Below are positions 17,612-27,481 of a DNA stretch of 64,000 nucleotides, in pieces (position 1 is the stretch's first letter; each line of letters starts with the position of its first letter). The notes beneath the pieces were generated by a model. The model made no database searches. It was not told the origin of the DNA and was given only the letters and a program-made list of their open reading frames with translations. The position numbers were made by a program, and so were the translations under genes. The stretch spans positions 2,353,398-2,417,397 of the forward strand of contig NZ_CP100461.1 of the NCBI RefSeq assembly GCF_024228675.1, given 5' to 3'. The DNA comes from Salinigranum marinum. GTDB taxonomy: Archaea > Halobacteriota > Halobacteria > Halobacteriales > Haloferacaceae.

Positions 17612-17706
17612 TGTGATATCTGATTCATGAATATCGAACGGGATTAATTTTGCCTTCGAAAATTGACACCCCTAGATTTATTAGAGTCACGAATGATACG
17701 TTCGAC
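17612..17706. promoter_or_regulatory. Divergent promoter region of the Lrp-RCK and zinc-ribbon genes
   Basis: 95 nt between two divergent starts. TTTATTA at 17676-17682 sits about 27 nt before the zinc-ribbon ATG (17707) and is a good leaderless TATA box. On the minus side the AT-rich stretch around 17636-17650 could serve the Lrp-type gene. Lrp proteins often bind their own promoters. Confidence 0.5.
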
Positions 17707-17910
17707 ATGGTTCACCGCGAAGAGGGAGCGACCCCTCTCGAACGACTGCAGAGTAGATACAACCACGAGGACATGAGATGTCCCGAGTGCGGATACGAGG
17801 ACGACGACGGAGAGTGGAAAGCGATGACCGATGGCAGTACGATCCTGTACCGTCACGTCTGTCCCAGCTGCGGTGAGATCCGAAAGCGAACGTACAGGGC
17901 CTCGAAGTGA
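17707..17910 (+). CDS. Small zinc-ribbon protein (HVO_0649-like)
   Basis: 67 residues from the ATG at 17707, supported by the TATA box 27 nt upstream. Two CxxC knuckles: CPEC (MRCPECGYEDDDGEW) and CPSC (RHVCPSCGEIRKRTYRASK), spaced as in haloarchaeal CPxCG-type zinc-finger micro-proteins. The lead TPLERLQSRYNHEDMRCPECGYED resembles the HVO_0649 family as I remember it. Such proteins are implicated in stress adaptation or regulation, with no defined biochemical role. Confidence 0.8.
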   Translation: MVHREEGATPLERLQSRYNHEDMRCPECGYEDDDGEWKAMTDGSTILYRHVCPSCGEIRKRTYRASK

Positions 17911-18751
17911 TCGACCCCGCGGAGCCGGCGCGATCCCTCAGGTAATGACACCGTCGCGCCAGATAACAAGGGCTTAGTGGTTGTCATACCGCTCGTGGTG
18001 CGGCTCGTGATCGAGGAGGCACGCCTGTCTGGCGGCGACACGGGCGACCGACAGGAGTCGACGCGTGTGACGGCCAGCCAATCGATCGCGGCGGCCAGTT
18101 TCCCCAACGATGTCCGGCCGGACAGGTTCGACGGAGGCCCCAGTGAACGCTCGGGAGACGGAGAACCAGCCACGGGTATTCGCTCCGATCGGCGGTACGG
18201 ACGTGCCCAGGCCGTACGGCTCGTTCGTCTGGAGACGCGGTCTCGTGACTCTTCGGTACTGGAGCCGAACCGGCAACGGCGACCGCGACCGAACGCGGGC
18301 CGACGCCGGGTGGGATGCCCCGGTATCGAACGGATCGGTGGTCGTGAGTGAGGAACCAACCAAGACCCCGTTCGACCAGGGAGTCGACTGGGATGTGCTG
18401 GTGGACCACCGGTCCGTTCCGTGATGCGGTATAGACGGCAGGTCCTACTCTGTCACACGAGTGTGTCAGCGTTTTCCACACCCCCGCATGTCCCCGCGAC
18501 AGAGCGTCGTGGATCGATCCGGAGTCGTCAGTGTCCGGGCCGGCGGGTCGCACTCCCGGCGGAGACCTCGAACCGAAACACCCAGTACGGCTCTCGACTG
18601 TTGAGGGACATGCGGAGTCGCGAAGTCTCGACAGCGGAAGGGTTCGCGAAGTACGGCTTCCTCACCGGGGGCGCACTCCCGGCGGAGTGTCGTCGGAAAG
18701 AGTCGAATCGCAAGCCGCTTTCTTAATACGTCGTCGACAATATGGAACCCG
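17911..18751. other. Gap of about 840 nt, no gene recognised
   Basis: Frames on both strands lack conserved motifs. A 15-bp direct repeat, GCACTCCCGGCGGAG, occurs at 18550-18564 and 18673-18687. TTCTTAATAC (about 18720-18729) is a TATA-like box 27 nt before the APC permease start at 18752. The rest is presumably decayed sequence. Confidence 0.4.
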
Positions 18752-20050
18752 ATGGCCGAGAAGATCGGACTCTTCGAGTCGGTTTCGATAGCCGTCGGTG
18801 GGATGGTGGGCGGTGGCATCTTCGCCGTGCTTGGCGTCGTCGCAGGTGCTGCCGGGCCGACGTCCTGGCTCGCCTTCGTCCTCGCGGGCGTCGTCGCGGC
18901 CTGTGCAGGGTACTCGTTCGTCAGACTCAACGACCTCATCGACGGGACAGGCGGCCCGATCACCTACATCGAGCAGTTCACCGGCAACACGACGCTCGCT
19001 GGGATGGCTGGCTGGACGTTCGTCATCGGGTACGTCGGCACCATGGGGCTGTACGCCTACGCCTTCGGCGGCTACGTCACCGAACTCATTGGCGTGAGCA
19101 CCGTGTACGGCGTCCCGCTCCGTCCGGTGTGGTCGCTGCTCGCGGTCGCGTCGTTCGTCGCGCTCAACGTTCTCGGCGCCCACGCCTCCGGTCGGACCGA
19201 GGACGTGCTCGTCGGCCTCAAGGTACTCATCCTCCTCGTCTTCGGTCTCGGTGGCACGTACTACGCGTTCTCGAACGGCGAACTCAGTTCGGGACTCTCG
19301 TCGCTTGGAGGGGGGCCGATCATCGCGGCCGCGATCGCGTTCGTCGCGTTCGAGGGGTGGGAGCTCCTCATGTTCGACCAAGACAGCATCGCCGAACCCA
19401 AGCGGACGGTTCGGAAGGCCATCTACCTCTCGATCGCCATCGCGACCGGTCTCTACGTGCTCGTCGCGATTCCGACGACGAACCTTCTCACACCGGCCGC
19501 GATCCAGCAGCACTCCGAAACCGCGCTGGCCATCGCCGCCGAGCCGTTCCTGGGACGGATCGGGTTCGTACTGATCTCCGTCGCGGCGCTGTTTTCGACC
19601 GGCAGCGCGCTCAACGCGACGTTGTTCAGCGCGTCACGGCTGTCCAAGCAGATGATCGCCGAGAACCTGCTCCCGCAGCAACTCGAACGCGACGACGGGG
19701 ACGAACCGGTTCGTGCGCTTTTGCTCTTAGGTGTGCTGACGGGAGGGCTCGTGACGGTCGGCAGCCTCAATGCCATCAGTTCGTTCGCCTCGCTCTCGTT
19801 CATCACCATCTTCGGTGCCATCAGCGCGCTCGCCCTGCGGGAGCGGTCGGGATGGCGGACGGCAGTCGTCCCCGCGATCGGCTCCGTCGGAGCGGTGGGG
19901 ACGACCGTCGCGTTGCTCTGGCATCTCTACGACACGGAGCCCGGCGTCTTCGTAACCGTTCTCGTGTTGGTGGTCGCCGTCGCGGGCGTCGAACTCCTCT
20001 ACTTCGAGCGCCAGCCGCTCGAAGAGTGGGTCGAAGCCGCCGAAGGGTGA
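18752..20050 (+). CDS. APC-family amino acid permease
   Basis: 432 residues with 12 hydrophobic spans. It opens LFESVSIAVGGMVGGGIFAVLGVVAGAAGPTSW, the APC first-span glycine motif that holds the amino acid carboxylate. FVAFEGWELLMFDQDSIAEPKRTVRKAIYLSIAIATGLY is the conserved span 6-7 region. Unlike the permease at 12478 it has no UspA tail and ends shortly after the last span. Start ATG chosen on the TATA-like box 27 nt upstream. Substrate not determinable; intact and apparently monocistronic. Confidence 0.9.
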   Translation: MAEKIGLFESVSIAVGGMVGGGIFAVLGVVAGAAGPTSWLAFVLAGVVAACAGYSFVRLNDLIDGTGGPITYIEQFTGNTTLAGMAGWTFVIGYVGTMGLYAYAFGGYVTELIGVSTVYGVPLRPVWSLLAVASFVALNVLGAHASGRTEDVLVGLKVLILLVFGLGGTYYAFSNGELSSGLSSLGGGPIIAAAIAFVAFEGWELLMFDQDSIAEPKRTVRKAIYLSIAIATGLYVLVAIPTTNLLTPAAIQQHSETALAIAAEPFLGRIGFVLISVAALFSTGSALNATLFSASRLSKQMIAENLLPQQLERDDGDEPVRALLLLGVLTGGLVTVGSLNAISSFASLSFITIFGAISALALRERSGWRTAVVPAIGSVGAVGTTVALLWHLYDTEPGVFVTVLVLVVAVAGVELLYFERQPLEEWVEAAEG

Positions 20051-20432
20051 GAGCCGGAACGGTTCGCCTCCCAAGCGCGGTGCTGAAGACGATGCGTGAG
20101 GGGTACATGTACGACCTCAACCGTCGGTACTACCGGCTCCGCCCGCCGAAGTGACGGGTGTAGGCGGTGGTGAAACGCCACGGTCGTGCGACCGCACCAC
20201 TGCCGCGATTCCGGAAGGGGCGGAGCGAGCAGCGCACCCGCGGTGTCGGTGAGTACGCACGGCCCGCCCGCTGTAACAACCACTTAGCCCCTGTTTTGGC
20301 TCAGTCCCAGACGAACCCACAGGGACCTCTCGAACCGCCGTGATCCGAAACCAGTACCGAGATTCGGCACCGGACGACGCGACCGCCCCAGTGAGTCGCT
20401 GTTCGGTCGGAGAACTCGAGCGATCAGTCGTG
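20051..20432. other. Gap of about 380 nt
   Basis: Contains an open stretch ending at 20154 that would give a short peptide, EGYMYDLNRRYYRLRPPK, following the APC stop. It looks protein-like but is too short to identify and may be the end of a lost gene. Nothing else is seen. Confidence 0.3.
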
Positions 20433-20663
20433 CTACTCGGTGAGCGGGAGGAAGATGCCGAACACGAACGGGGAGAGCAACAGCAAGAGAACGCCGATAA
20501 CGGCAGTATCCAACAGGAGGGCAGACTCCCACCCGGGAACGACCACCCATCCAACGCTCGCGGCGTATACGCCGATCTCGCCGACTACGAATAGTATGAG
20601 TCCGAGTACCATCCCCTGTTTCGTGAGTTTCGGATAGTTCAACTCACCGTATCGACCCGTCAT
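20433..20663 (-). CDS. Small two- or three-span haloarchaeal membrane protein
   Basis: 76 residues. The soluble start TGRYGELNYPKLTKQGM is followed by hydrophobic spans GLILFVVGEIGVYAASVGW and LLLDTAVIGVLLLLLSPFVFGIFLPLTE. The RYG.L.YP.LTK opening and the SPFVFGI..PL end are conserved among haloarchaeal small membrane proteins (DUF7860-like, from memory). No function is known. A minus-strand TATA-like GGTTAAGA lies about 28 nt upstream of the ATG. It is divergent from the gene at 20754. Confidence 0.7.
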   Translation of the reverse strand: MTGRYGELNYPKLTKQGMVLGLILFVVGEIGVYAASVGWVVVPGWESALLLDTAVIGVLLLLLSPFVFGIFLPLTE

Positions 20664-20753
20664 GCAACACGACAGTGCGAGCAGCAGAATCTTAACCGTT
20701 TCTCTTCCCCGGAATCGAAAGAATCTCTATCGGTGACCCAGTATGGGATAGCG

Positions 20754-21014
20754 ATGAAAACCGTCATGTTCGAACTCCTGCCGGCACTCCTGGAGTTGTT
20801 GGTCTTCGGAATCAGTAGCGTTGGACTGGCTATGATCGGTGCATACATCGAACGGTTCGCGCTCGCGACCGTGGAGGCCGGTCAACCGAGGCTCGCGGCG
20901 TGGGCCGCGGTTGTGGGCGCCGTTGCGTTCTACTTCGCGTACTTACTGAGTACCGACAAGTTCGGACCCAAGCTGTCCGAGGTTCGACGGAGACTCACGG
21001 ATCGGTCGGCGTAG
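20754..21014 (+). CDS. Small membrane protein, unknown function
   Basis: 86 residues from the ATG at 20754; a GTG at 20733 would add seven residues. Two hydrophobic spans (FELLPALLELLVFGISSVGLAMIGAYI and LAAWAAVVGAVAFYFAYLLS) are followed by a basic cytoplasmic tail (KFGPKLSEVRRRLTDRSA). Not recognised as a named family. Composition supports a real gene. Divergent to the other small membrane protein at 20433-20663, with about 90 nt between. Confidence 0.6.
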   Translation: MKTVMFELLPALLELLVFGISSVGLAMIGAYIERFALATVEAGQPRLAAWAAVVGAVAFYFAYLLSTDKFGPKLSEVRRRLTDRSA

Positions 21015-21120
21015 CGCGCGATCGATACCCGAACAGCCGCAGTAGGGCTCTGCATAGCACCCGCTGTCGGGCGGCCGGTACACGACACCGGCCGAGACGT
21101 CGAGTGAGGACGACTGGATC

Positions 21121-21912
21121 CCCGGGTGTATTTATCGCTTCGATCCGTACCCGACGCCGTTCGGGCCGCTCTCGGGGTTCAATGCCGCCTTCAGCGTCGC
21201 CGTCATCGGCGCGATCGCGAGCTTCGTACTCGTGGGTCTCCTCGTGGACGACCCACCGACCCTCGAGGCCGAGGCAGGTGAGGACCTCTCGATCCGCGTG
21301 TTCGACACCGACGGCTCGACGCTGTTCGACACCGTGTTCGTCCTCGGCGTCGGCACGTTCTTCATGGCGACGACGATTGCGCTGTTCGCCACGCTCGAAG
21401 GCCCGATACGCGCACGGCTGGACGAGAGCACGTTCCTGTTCAGCGTCCAGTTTGCGGCCGTGGTCATCGCGAACGTCCTGTTCCAGATCCCGATCGGTCG
21501 TGCAAGCGACACGTACGGCCGTCGGCCGTTCCTCCTCGCGGGGTTCGTCGTGCTCGTCCCGTCGGTGTTCGCGCAGGGACTCGTGACTGACCCGTATCTC
21601 ATGCTCGGTGCCCGGCTCCTGCAGGGGGTTGCGGTCGCCTGTGTCTTCGCACCGGCACTCGCGCTTGCGGGCGACCTCGCCAGCGAGGGACAGTCAGGGA
21701 CGACCCTGTCGGTGCTGACGATGGCGTTCGGGTTGGGTGTGGCCGTCGGACCGCTCGCATCGGGCTTTCTCTTCAACGTCGGGCGGTTCGAGACACCGTT
21801 CACCTTCGGGGCGGTGCTGGCGCTCATCGGACTCGTTCTCGTCTGGACGCAGGTCGAAGAGTCGCTTTCGGCCGATCCGGACGCACGCGCCGGACACCCC
21901 ACCGAGGACTGA
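21121..21912 (+). pseudogene. MFS transporter, C-terminal half only
   Basis: The open frame begins shortly before 21121 and encodes FGPLSGFNAAFSVAVIGAIASFVLVGLLVDDPPTL (end of span 6), a central loop, then spans 7-12 with the conserved second-half motif GRASDTYGRRPFLLAGF. The protein would end at about residue 226 counted from the GTG at 21232. The first five or six spans are missing and the sequence upstream is unrelated, so the gene is 5'-truncated. The retained half shows no frameshift, suggesting fairly recent loss. Confidence 0.8.
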
Positions 21913-22040
21913 TCCACCGCCGAACGCCCTGTCGGAAGGTGGCCACATGGACCACCGACGGGACGGAGTCGACCCACGATCCCCGCGGAGCCGGACACCG
22001 TGAGCCCGTCGCCCACCACCGCGACGACCGACGACCGGAG

Positions 22041-22259
22041 TTAGACGTCCAGTTCGACGATCTCGGTCGAGTGACAGTCCGGGCACGTGAGACGGTACCG
22101 GATGTGTCCGGACTTCGGCGTCGTTTCGACGTGCGCCTTCCACTCGCTGTGGAGGACGTAGTCTTCGAAGCCGCACCTGCGACACGTCTGTCGCGTGTGT
22201 TCGAGGTGTCTCGTGAGCGCACTGACCCCGTTCCGATGCTGTTCGGTAAACCAACTCAT
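22041..22259 (-). CDS. Small zinc-ribbon protein
   Basis: 72 residues from the ATG at 22259 (longer frame upstream is not protein-like). Four cysteines in two knuckles: CRRCGFEDYVLHSEW and LTCPDCHSTEIVELDV, with RHLEHTRQ before the first. It resembles haloarchaeal CPxCG-type micro-proteins and is a distant relative in layout of the one at 17707. Role unknown; probably RNA, DNA or protein binding. Confidence 0.75.
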   Translation of the reverse strand: MSWFTEQHRNGVSALTRHLEHTRQTCRRCGFEDYVLHSEWKAHVETTPKSGHIRYRLTCPDCHSTEIVELDV

Positions 22260-22391
22260 CGAGTCATCCGAGACGGGGTGTAGATTTAACGCTGGCGAGA
22301 ATTTGTCACACGGTAACACGACTCGCGTGGACCGGCCTCGCTCGGGCACGAAGGACCGGATCGCGGTGGGTGCCGGGAAACAGGGAGGGCG

Positions 22392-24182
22392 CTACGACGC
22401 CGCTTCGGCGTCCGCGCGGTGTGACACGACGTCCCAGTCCGACGGCGACAGTTCGTGTCCGTCGAAGTCGCCGTGTTCGGGATACGCGGTGAGGACGAGG
22501 TATTCGGCTCGGTCTGTCAGGTACTCCACGAGCAGATCGAGGTTGTCACCGGCGAGTCCGCCGAGTCCGTCGAGCAACAGGACCGGCACGCGCTCGGCCA
22601 CCTCGAACGCCTCGTGACCGGCGAGCGCAGCGACGATTCCCAGGAGTTCACGCTCGCCTTCGCTGAGCGCGTCGAGCCGTGCCTCGCGTCCGTCTCGCGC
22701 GACGACTAGGTCGAACGTGCTGGTGAGTCTGGCGGTCTCGAAGCCGGTCTCGAACCGTTCGAGTACCTCCGCGAGCGACGACGAAAACGCCTCCCTGGTC
22801 CGGCGTTTGACCGTCTCTTTGCGCGTTCGGAGATCCCTGATCTCCTGCGTCAACTCGTCGTACTCCTCGGCGAGTACCTCGCGCTGTGCCGCCCGCGTTT
22901 CGGCGGTCTCTAACTCCTCACGGGCGTCGGCCAACTCGGCCTCCGTGTACTTGATCTCGCTCTCGAGATCCGTGACACGGTCGTCGGTCGTCTCGATCTC
23001 CGTGGTGAACGATTCGATCCGTGACACCAGCTCGTCTCGACGCTGTCGCGCGTTCTCGAGCGTCTCCTCGTCTTCGGCACGTTGAGATCGGAGGTCGGTG
23101 AGACGGTCCTCGAGATCCCGTTCTCGGCGGGCGGCTGTGCGGGCCTCGTCGCGCTTCGTTTCGAGTTCCTCGACGCGCTCGCGGGACGCCGATGCATCCG
23201 CTCGGAGCTCAGAGATTCGAGCATCGAGGGCGTCGAGCTGTGTCTCCATCTCGTCGCGTGTCGTCGCCTGCCCGCAGAGCCAACACGCTGCTCTGTCGGA
23301 GAGCACCTCGTGTGAGACCTCGGTGAGAAGCGCGATCTCCCCTTCGTCGAGTACGCGTTTGTTCGCCTCGAACACCGACTGCAGGAGTTCCCGTTTGCGC
23401 TCGACGTCCCGGAGCTTCTCGTGGGTCGTCTCGAGTTCCTCCTCGAACTCCTCTGTCGATGGGACGGTCAGAGCGTCCAGTTCCGCCTCCGTCTCGGTAA
23501 GGCGCTCTCTGACGCGCTCGACAGTCGTTTCGAGCCGCTGGATGCGGGTCTCGACCCGCTCACGCTCGGCCCGGAGACTGCTCAGCTCTTCCCGGCGTGC
23601 GTCGTCCGTATCTGCCGTCTCGTCCTCGAGTTCGGAGCGGTCGACGCGCAGTTCTTCGAGCGTGGCTTCGAGCTTCGTCACCCGCTGTTGGAGCTGTGGG
23701 AGTCTCGACGCGGCGTCCGCTGCCCGCTGCCGCTCGGTTTCGACCTGATCCCGCTCGACGCGGATGTCGGCGATCCGTTCGTCGATGTTCTCGAAGTCGA
23801 GCGGGCGGGTCAACAGCTCTTCGAGGTTCTCCCCGTCGCGGACCGCTCGCCGGATCGCGTTGTCGTCGCCGAGGAACGCGAACAACTCCGCACAGATCAG
23901 ATCGTAGTCGTCACTCAGGTAGGGCGTTCCGGTCCGTGATACGGAGCCACTGCGTCGCGCGAGCTCGACGACGAACTCGTCGTCTTCGGTCCTCAGGGCG
24001 ACACGCCCGGTGTCCTGTCCCTCGGTGAGGGATGTCTCTGTGCCAAAGACGGTTTCGATGCCGGCGAGGAAGCTCGACTTTCCCTGCCAGTTACTTGCCC
24101 GCACCGCGTTGACTCCCGGCTCGATGACGGCCTCGGCACGTCGAATCCCGGCGATGTTCTCCAGAGAGAGCGTCCACGTCAT
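22392..24182 (-). CDS. Archaea-specific SMC-related ATPase with zinc hook (RdfA partner)
   Basis: 596 residues from the ATG at 24182, 2 nt after the stop of rdfA. N-terminal nucleotide-binding half with a Walker A-like ASNWQGKSS (residues 29-37). Two long coiled-coil arms (about 110-270 and 330-480) flank a Rad50-like hook with CWLCG. The C-terminal half carries LSEGERELLGIVAALAG (signature) and VPVLLLDGLGG (Walker B). This is the architecture of archaea-specific SMC-like proteins encoded next to RdfA. Likely a dimeric, DNA-associated ATPase; in Haloferax this gene pair is tied to cell-shape control (from memory). Start and spacing show tight coupling to rdfA. Confidence 0.85.
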   Translation of the reverse strand: MTWTLSLENIAGIRRAEAVIEPGVNAVRASNWQGKSSFLAGIETVFGTETSLTEGQDTGRVALRTEDDEFVVELARRSGSVSRTGTPYLSDDYDLICAELFAFLGDDNAIRRAVRDGENLEELLTRPLDFENIDERIADIRVERDQVETERQRAADAASRLPQLQQRVTKLEATLEELRVDRSELEDETADTDDARREELSSLRAERERVETRIQRLETTVERVRERLTETEAELDALTVPSTEEFEEELETTHEKLRDVERKRELLQSVFEANKRVLDEGEIALLTEVSHEVLSDRAACWLCGQATTRDEMETQLDALDARISELRADASASRERVEELETKRDEARTAARRERDLEDRLTDLRSQRAEDEETLENARQRRDELVSRIESFTTEIETTDDRVTDLESEIKYTEAELADAREELETAETRAAQREVLAEEYDELTQEIRDLRTRKETVKRRTREAFSSSLAEVLERFETGFETARLTSTFDLVVARDGREARLDALSEGERELLGIVAALAGHEAFEVAERVPVLLLDGLGGLAGDNLDLLVEYLTDRAEYLVLTAYPEHGDFDGHELSPSDWDVVSHRADAEAAS

Positions 24183-24184
24183 GC

Positions 24185-24937
24185 TCAGAGCCCAGGGACG
24201 AGGAACGCCTCCAGCAGCAACGATTCCTGGAGCAGGACGGTTTGTACGGCCTCGAGAACACCGTACGGCGTCGCGAGTCCGGAGAGCGTCGTCCGCCAGC
24301 GTTCTTTGGACGACGTTTCGGAGTCGGTCTCGAGGTGAGTCTCGCAGACGTACCCCCGGTCGACGGCCTCCTCGAACGGCACCCGGACGGAGCAGTCGGG
24401 GCACGTCAGTTTGACCTGCACCTGTACTTCCGCCCGCTCCGCGTTCGGCAAGCGCTCCTTCGACGAGAGCGAGGACAGCACGGACCGGGTTTTCTCAGCC
24501 GTCCGTTCACGGGCGAGCTGTACCGTGTTCGTCTCCCAATCCGTCGTCGCCGGGGTCGCGTCCTTCTCCGCGTCGAGACACCCTTTCAGGTGGTGACGCA
24601 TCGTACTCCACGACACGAGTTCGCGACCGAGGTCGTCGATGTCGAGTCCATCCGTCGCGAGGTCCGCCCCGAGTTCGTCCCGCTGGAGCGTCGACTCCCC
24701 CGTGATCAGTTCGTACTCCCGATCGAGATGAGCACTCATCGTGTCACGGCCGTGTGCCTCGTAGATCCGTTTGAGGAGTCGTTTATTGAACCACTCGGTG
24801 AGGGTTTTGTAGCCCTCCGCGGAACGTCCGTTCCGACCGGTCCACCGAGCGACCAGGAAGTCGTCGACAGAGTCGTATTCGGACGCAGCCACCGTGAGTC
24901 CGTGACGTTCGGTGAGCGTGTCGACTTTACATCCCAT
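24185..24937 (-). CDS. rdfA: RdfA-family protein (rod-determining factor A-like)
   Basis: 250 residues. N terminus CKVDTLTERHGLT, then VDDFLVARWTGRNGRSAEGYKTLTEWFNKRLLKRIYEAHGR and a helical middle (LDIDDLGRELVSWSTMRHHLKGCLDAE), as in RdfA proteins. Near the C terminus a CPDC...C motif (LTCPDCSVRVPFEEAVDRGYVCETH) suggests a zinc site. RdfA was named in Haloferax volcanii for its effect on rod formation; its homologues are typically followed by an SMC-like gene, as here. A TATA-like TTTATTA (minus strand, about 24972-24978) precedes the start. Mechanism unknown. Confidence 0.85.
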   Translation of the reverse strand: MGCKVDTLTERHGLTVAASEYDSVDDFLVARWTGRNGRSAEGYKTLTEWFNKRLLKRIYEAHGRDTMSAHLDREYELITGESTLQRDELGADLATDGLDIDDLGRELVSWSTMRHHLKGCLDAEKDATPATTDWETNTVQLARERTAEKTRSVLSSLSSKERLPNAERAEVQVQVKLTCPDCSVRVPFEEAVDRGYVCETHLETDSETSSKERWRTTLSGLATPYGVLEAVQTVLLQESLLLEAFLVPGL

Positions 24938-25717
24938 CGTCTTGTTCTATCCGAACGGTGGAGGTACCGACTAATAAACGTACGTACCGGCGCGGACGGA
25001 CGCAGTTGACATCCCGCGCTGCTGCCGATACCGACGCTCGGTCCCGACGCCTCGCCGACGGTGGCCGGAGTGGGTCGACCGATGCCCGGTCGGTGATCGA
25101 TTCCCCTGGGTGTCGGTCCGGCTGGGCCGAACGGTTCGAAATTCGATCCAGTACGCCAGAAGTATAATAATTCAGTAATACATATGTCTCTAGTAAATGC
25201 ACGACTACCAACGCGAAAACGCGGTCGTCGACGGGGATGGCCCATCCGGTGATGTGGGTCGACACCGACGTGCCGTTTAGTCAATGCCGTTCTGATAAAA
25301 TACATGAATTGGCCAAACATATTCGATATTCGTGCATTAGATTGCGTACGAGCGACCGTCGTTTTGTTCCTCGACCGTTTCGAGCCGATCGACCGGTTCG
25401 ATCACCCGTCCATGGACGTGTCATCGGTTGATCCGTGGTGGTGTCGTCGCTCCGTCGTTTGCGCTCTCGTTTCGACCACACTCGGGAGTGACCGATACTG
25501 AGTCGCACCACGTACGCATCGTGTACCGGGATCGGTTAACAATATATTTCTGTCATGTAATAGAAGGTGATTTATTTCTTTTATTTCTCTGCATATCAAT
25601 TTGTAGATGGTTACTCGGACGGCTGGTGTCCGGAGAGCGTATAACCGAAACAGCACGGCCGTCGGGGTCGACGAGGTGGTACCGCCGCCGGTTCGTGCCA
25701 CTCGCCGGAAATCGGCG
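24938..25717. other. Gap of about 780 nt, partly AT-rich
   Basis: Contains the rdfA promoter near 24970 and AT-rich blocks around 25160-25195 and 25530-25605. A 27-codon open frame from the ATG at 25198 is too short to call. No other gene is seen; the GC drop here suggests foreign or decayed sequence. Confidence 0.4.
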
Positions 25718-25987
25718 TCACTCCCGCCGTCGGGCCAGGAGCGATTTGTGCAGGAGATCCACCACGAGGACGGCCGGTGCCGCCGCGACGGCGAGGGCGG
25801 CGCCGACCAGCGGCGGTGGGGCGTGGCCGAGGAGCGACGCGAGCGGGTCGACGAACAGGAGCACCGCGAGGACGACGAGCCCCGTCAGGACCGATAGGAC
25901 GAGCGGTCTGTTGGACGTCCAGCCGAGCGCGCCCGGCCACTGCGTCGTGCTGCGGGAGGCGAACGCGTCGAGATCACACAGAATCAA
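25718..25987 (-). pseudogene. P-type cation ATPase, C-terminal stump
   Basis: About 85 codons on the minus strand: NRPLVLSVLTGLVVLAVLLFVDPLASLLGHAPPPLVGAALAVAAAPAVLVVDLLHKSLLARRR. This is the last pair of membrane spans of a Ca/Mg-type P-ATPase (cation_ATPase_C), where FNxRS precedes SNRPL. Preceding residues DAFASRSTTQWPGALGWTSNRP also fit. Full proteins have about 900 residues. Sequence breaks off at 25987, exactly where the TnpB element begins; no remainder is found beyond its other end (27370-27480). Confidence 0.8.
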
Positions 25988-25995
25988 GGAGGAAG

Positions 25996-26015
25996 CCCAC
26001 GACTTTAGTCGTGGG
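25996..26015. repeat. Left palindrome of the second TnpB element
   Basis: Nine-base arms CCCACGACT and AGTCGTGGG with a TT loop. Preceded by CAAGGAGGAAG, which parallels the solo copy at 12094. Confidence 0.75.
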
Positions 26016-26118
26016 AGGAATCCGACAAGGCTCGACGCAAACCACGAGCGATAGCAGCCCGACTCCCCACAACAGTCATAGAGTTTATAAAAATATCACT
26101 CCGAGTGTGGAGTTACAG

Positions 26119-27369
<1,251 letters not shown>

Positions 27370-27481
27370 CAGAGACAGGGAGACCGCAGCGGAGCGGTGA
27401 CGTCACCGGGACCAGCCCCGCGGTCGGACGACGACTGAATCGATCCAAAGGGTTTACTCCTCCGCCGTGGACCGACGCGTC

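Noticed and set aside
18421-18726. 101-codon plus frame before the APC permease
   Set aside because: No recognisable motif; contains the 15-bp repeat and overlaps the permease promoter.
20064-20154. Short peptide ending YYRLRPPK
   Set aside because: Too short to identify and no independent start signal; recorded only in the gap entry.
25777-26118. N-terminal extension of the second TnpB
   Set aside because: It crosses the element end and the antisense ATPase stump and is Arg-rich; the ATG at 26119 gives a normal TnpB start.
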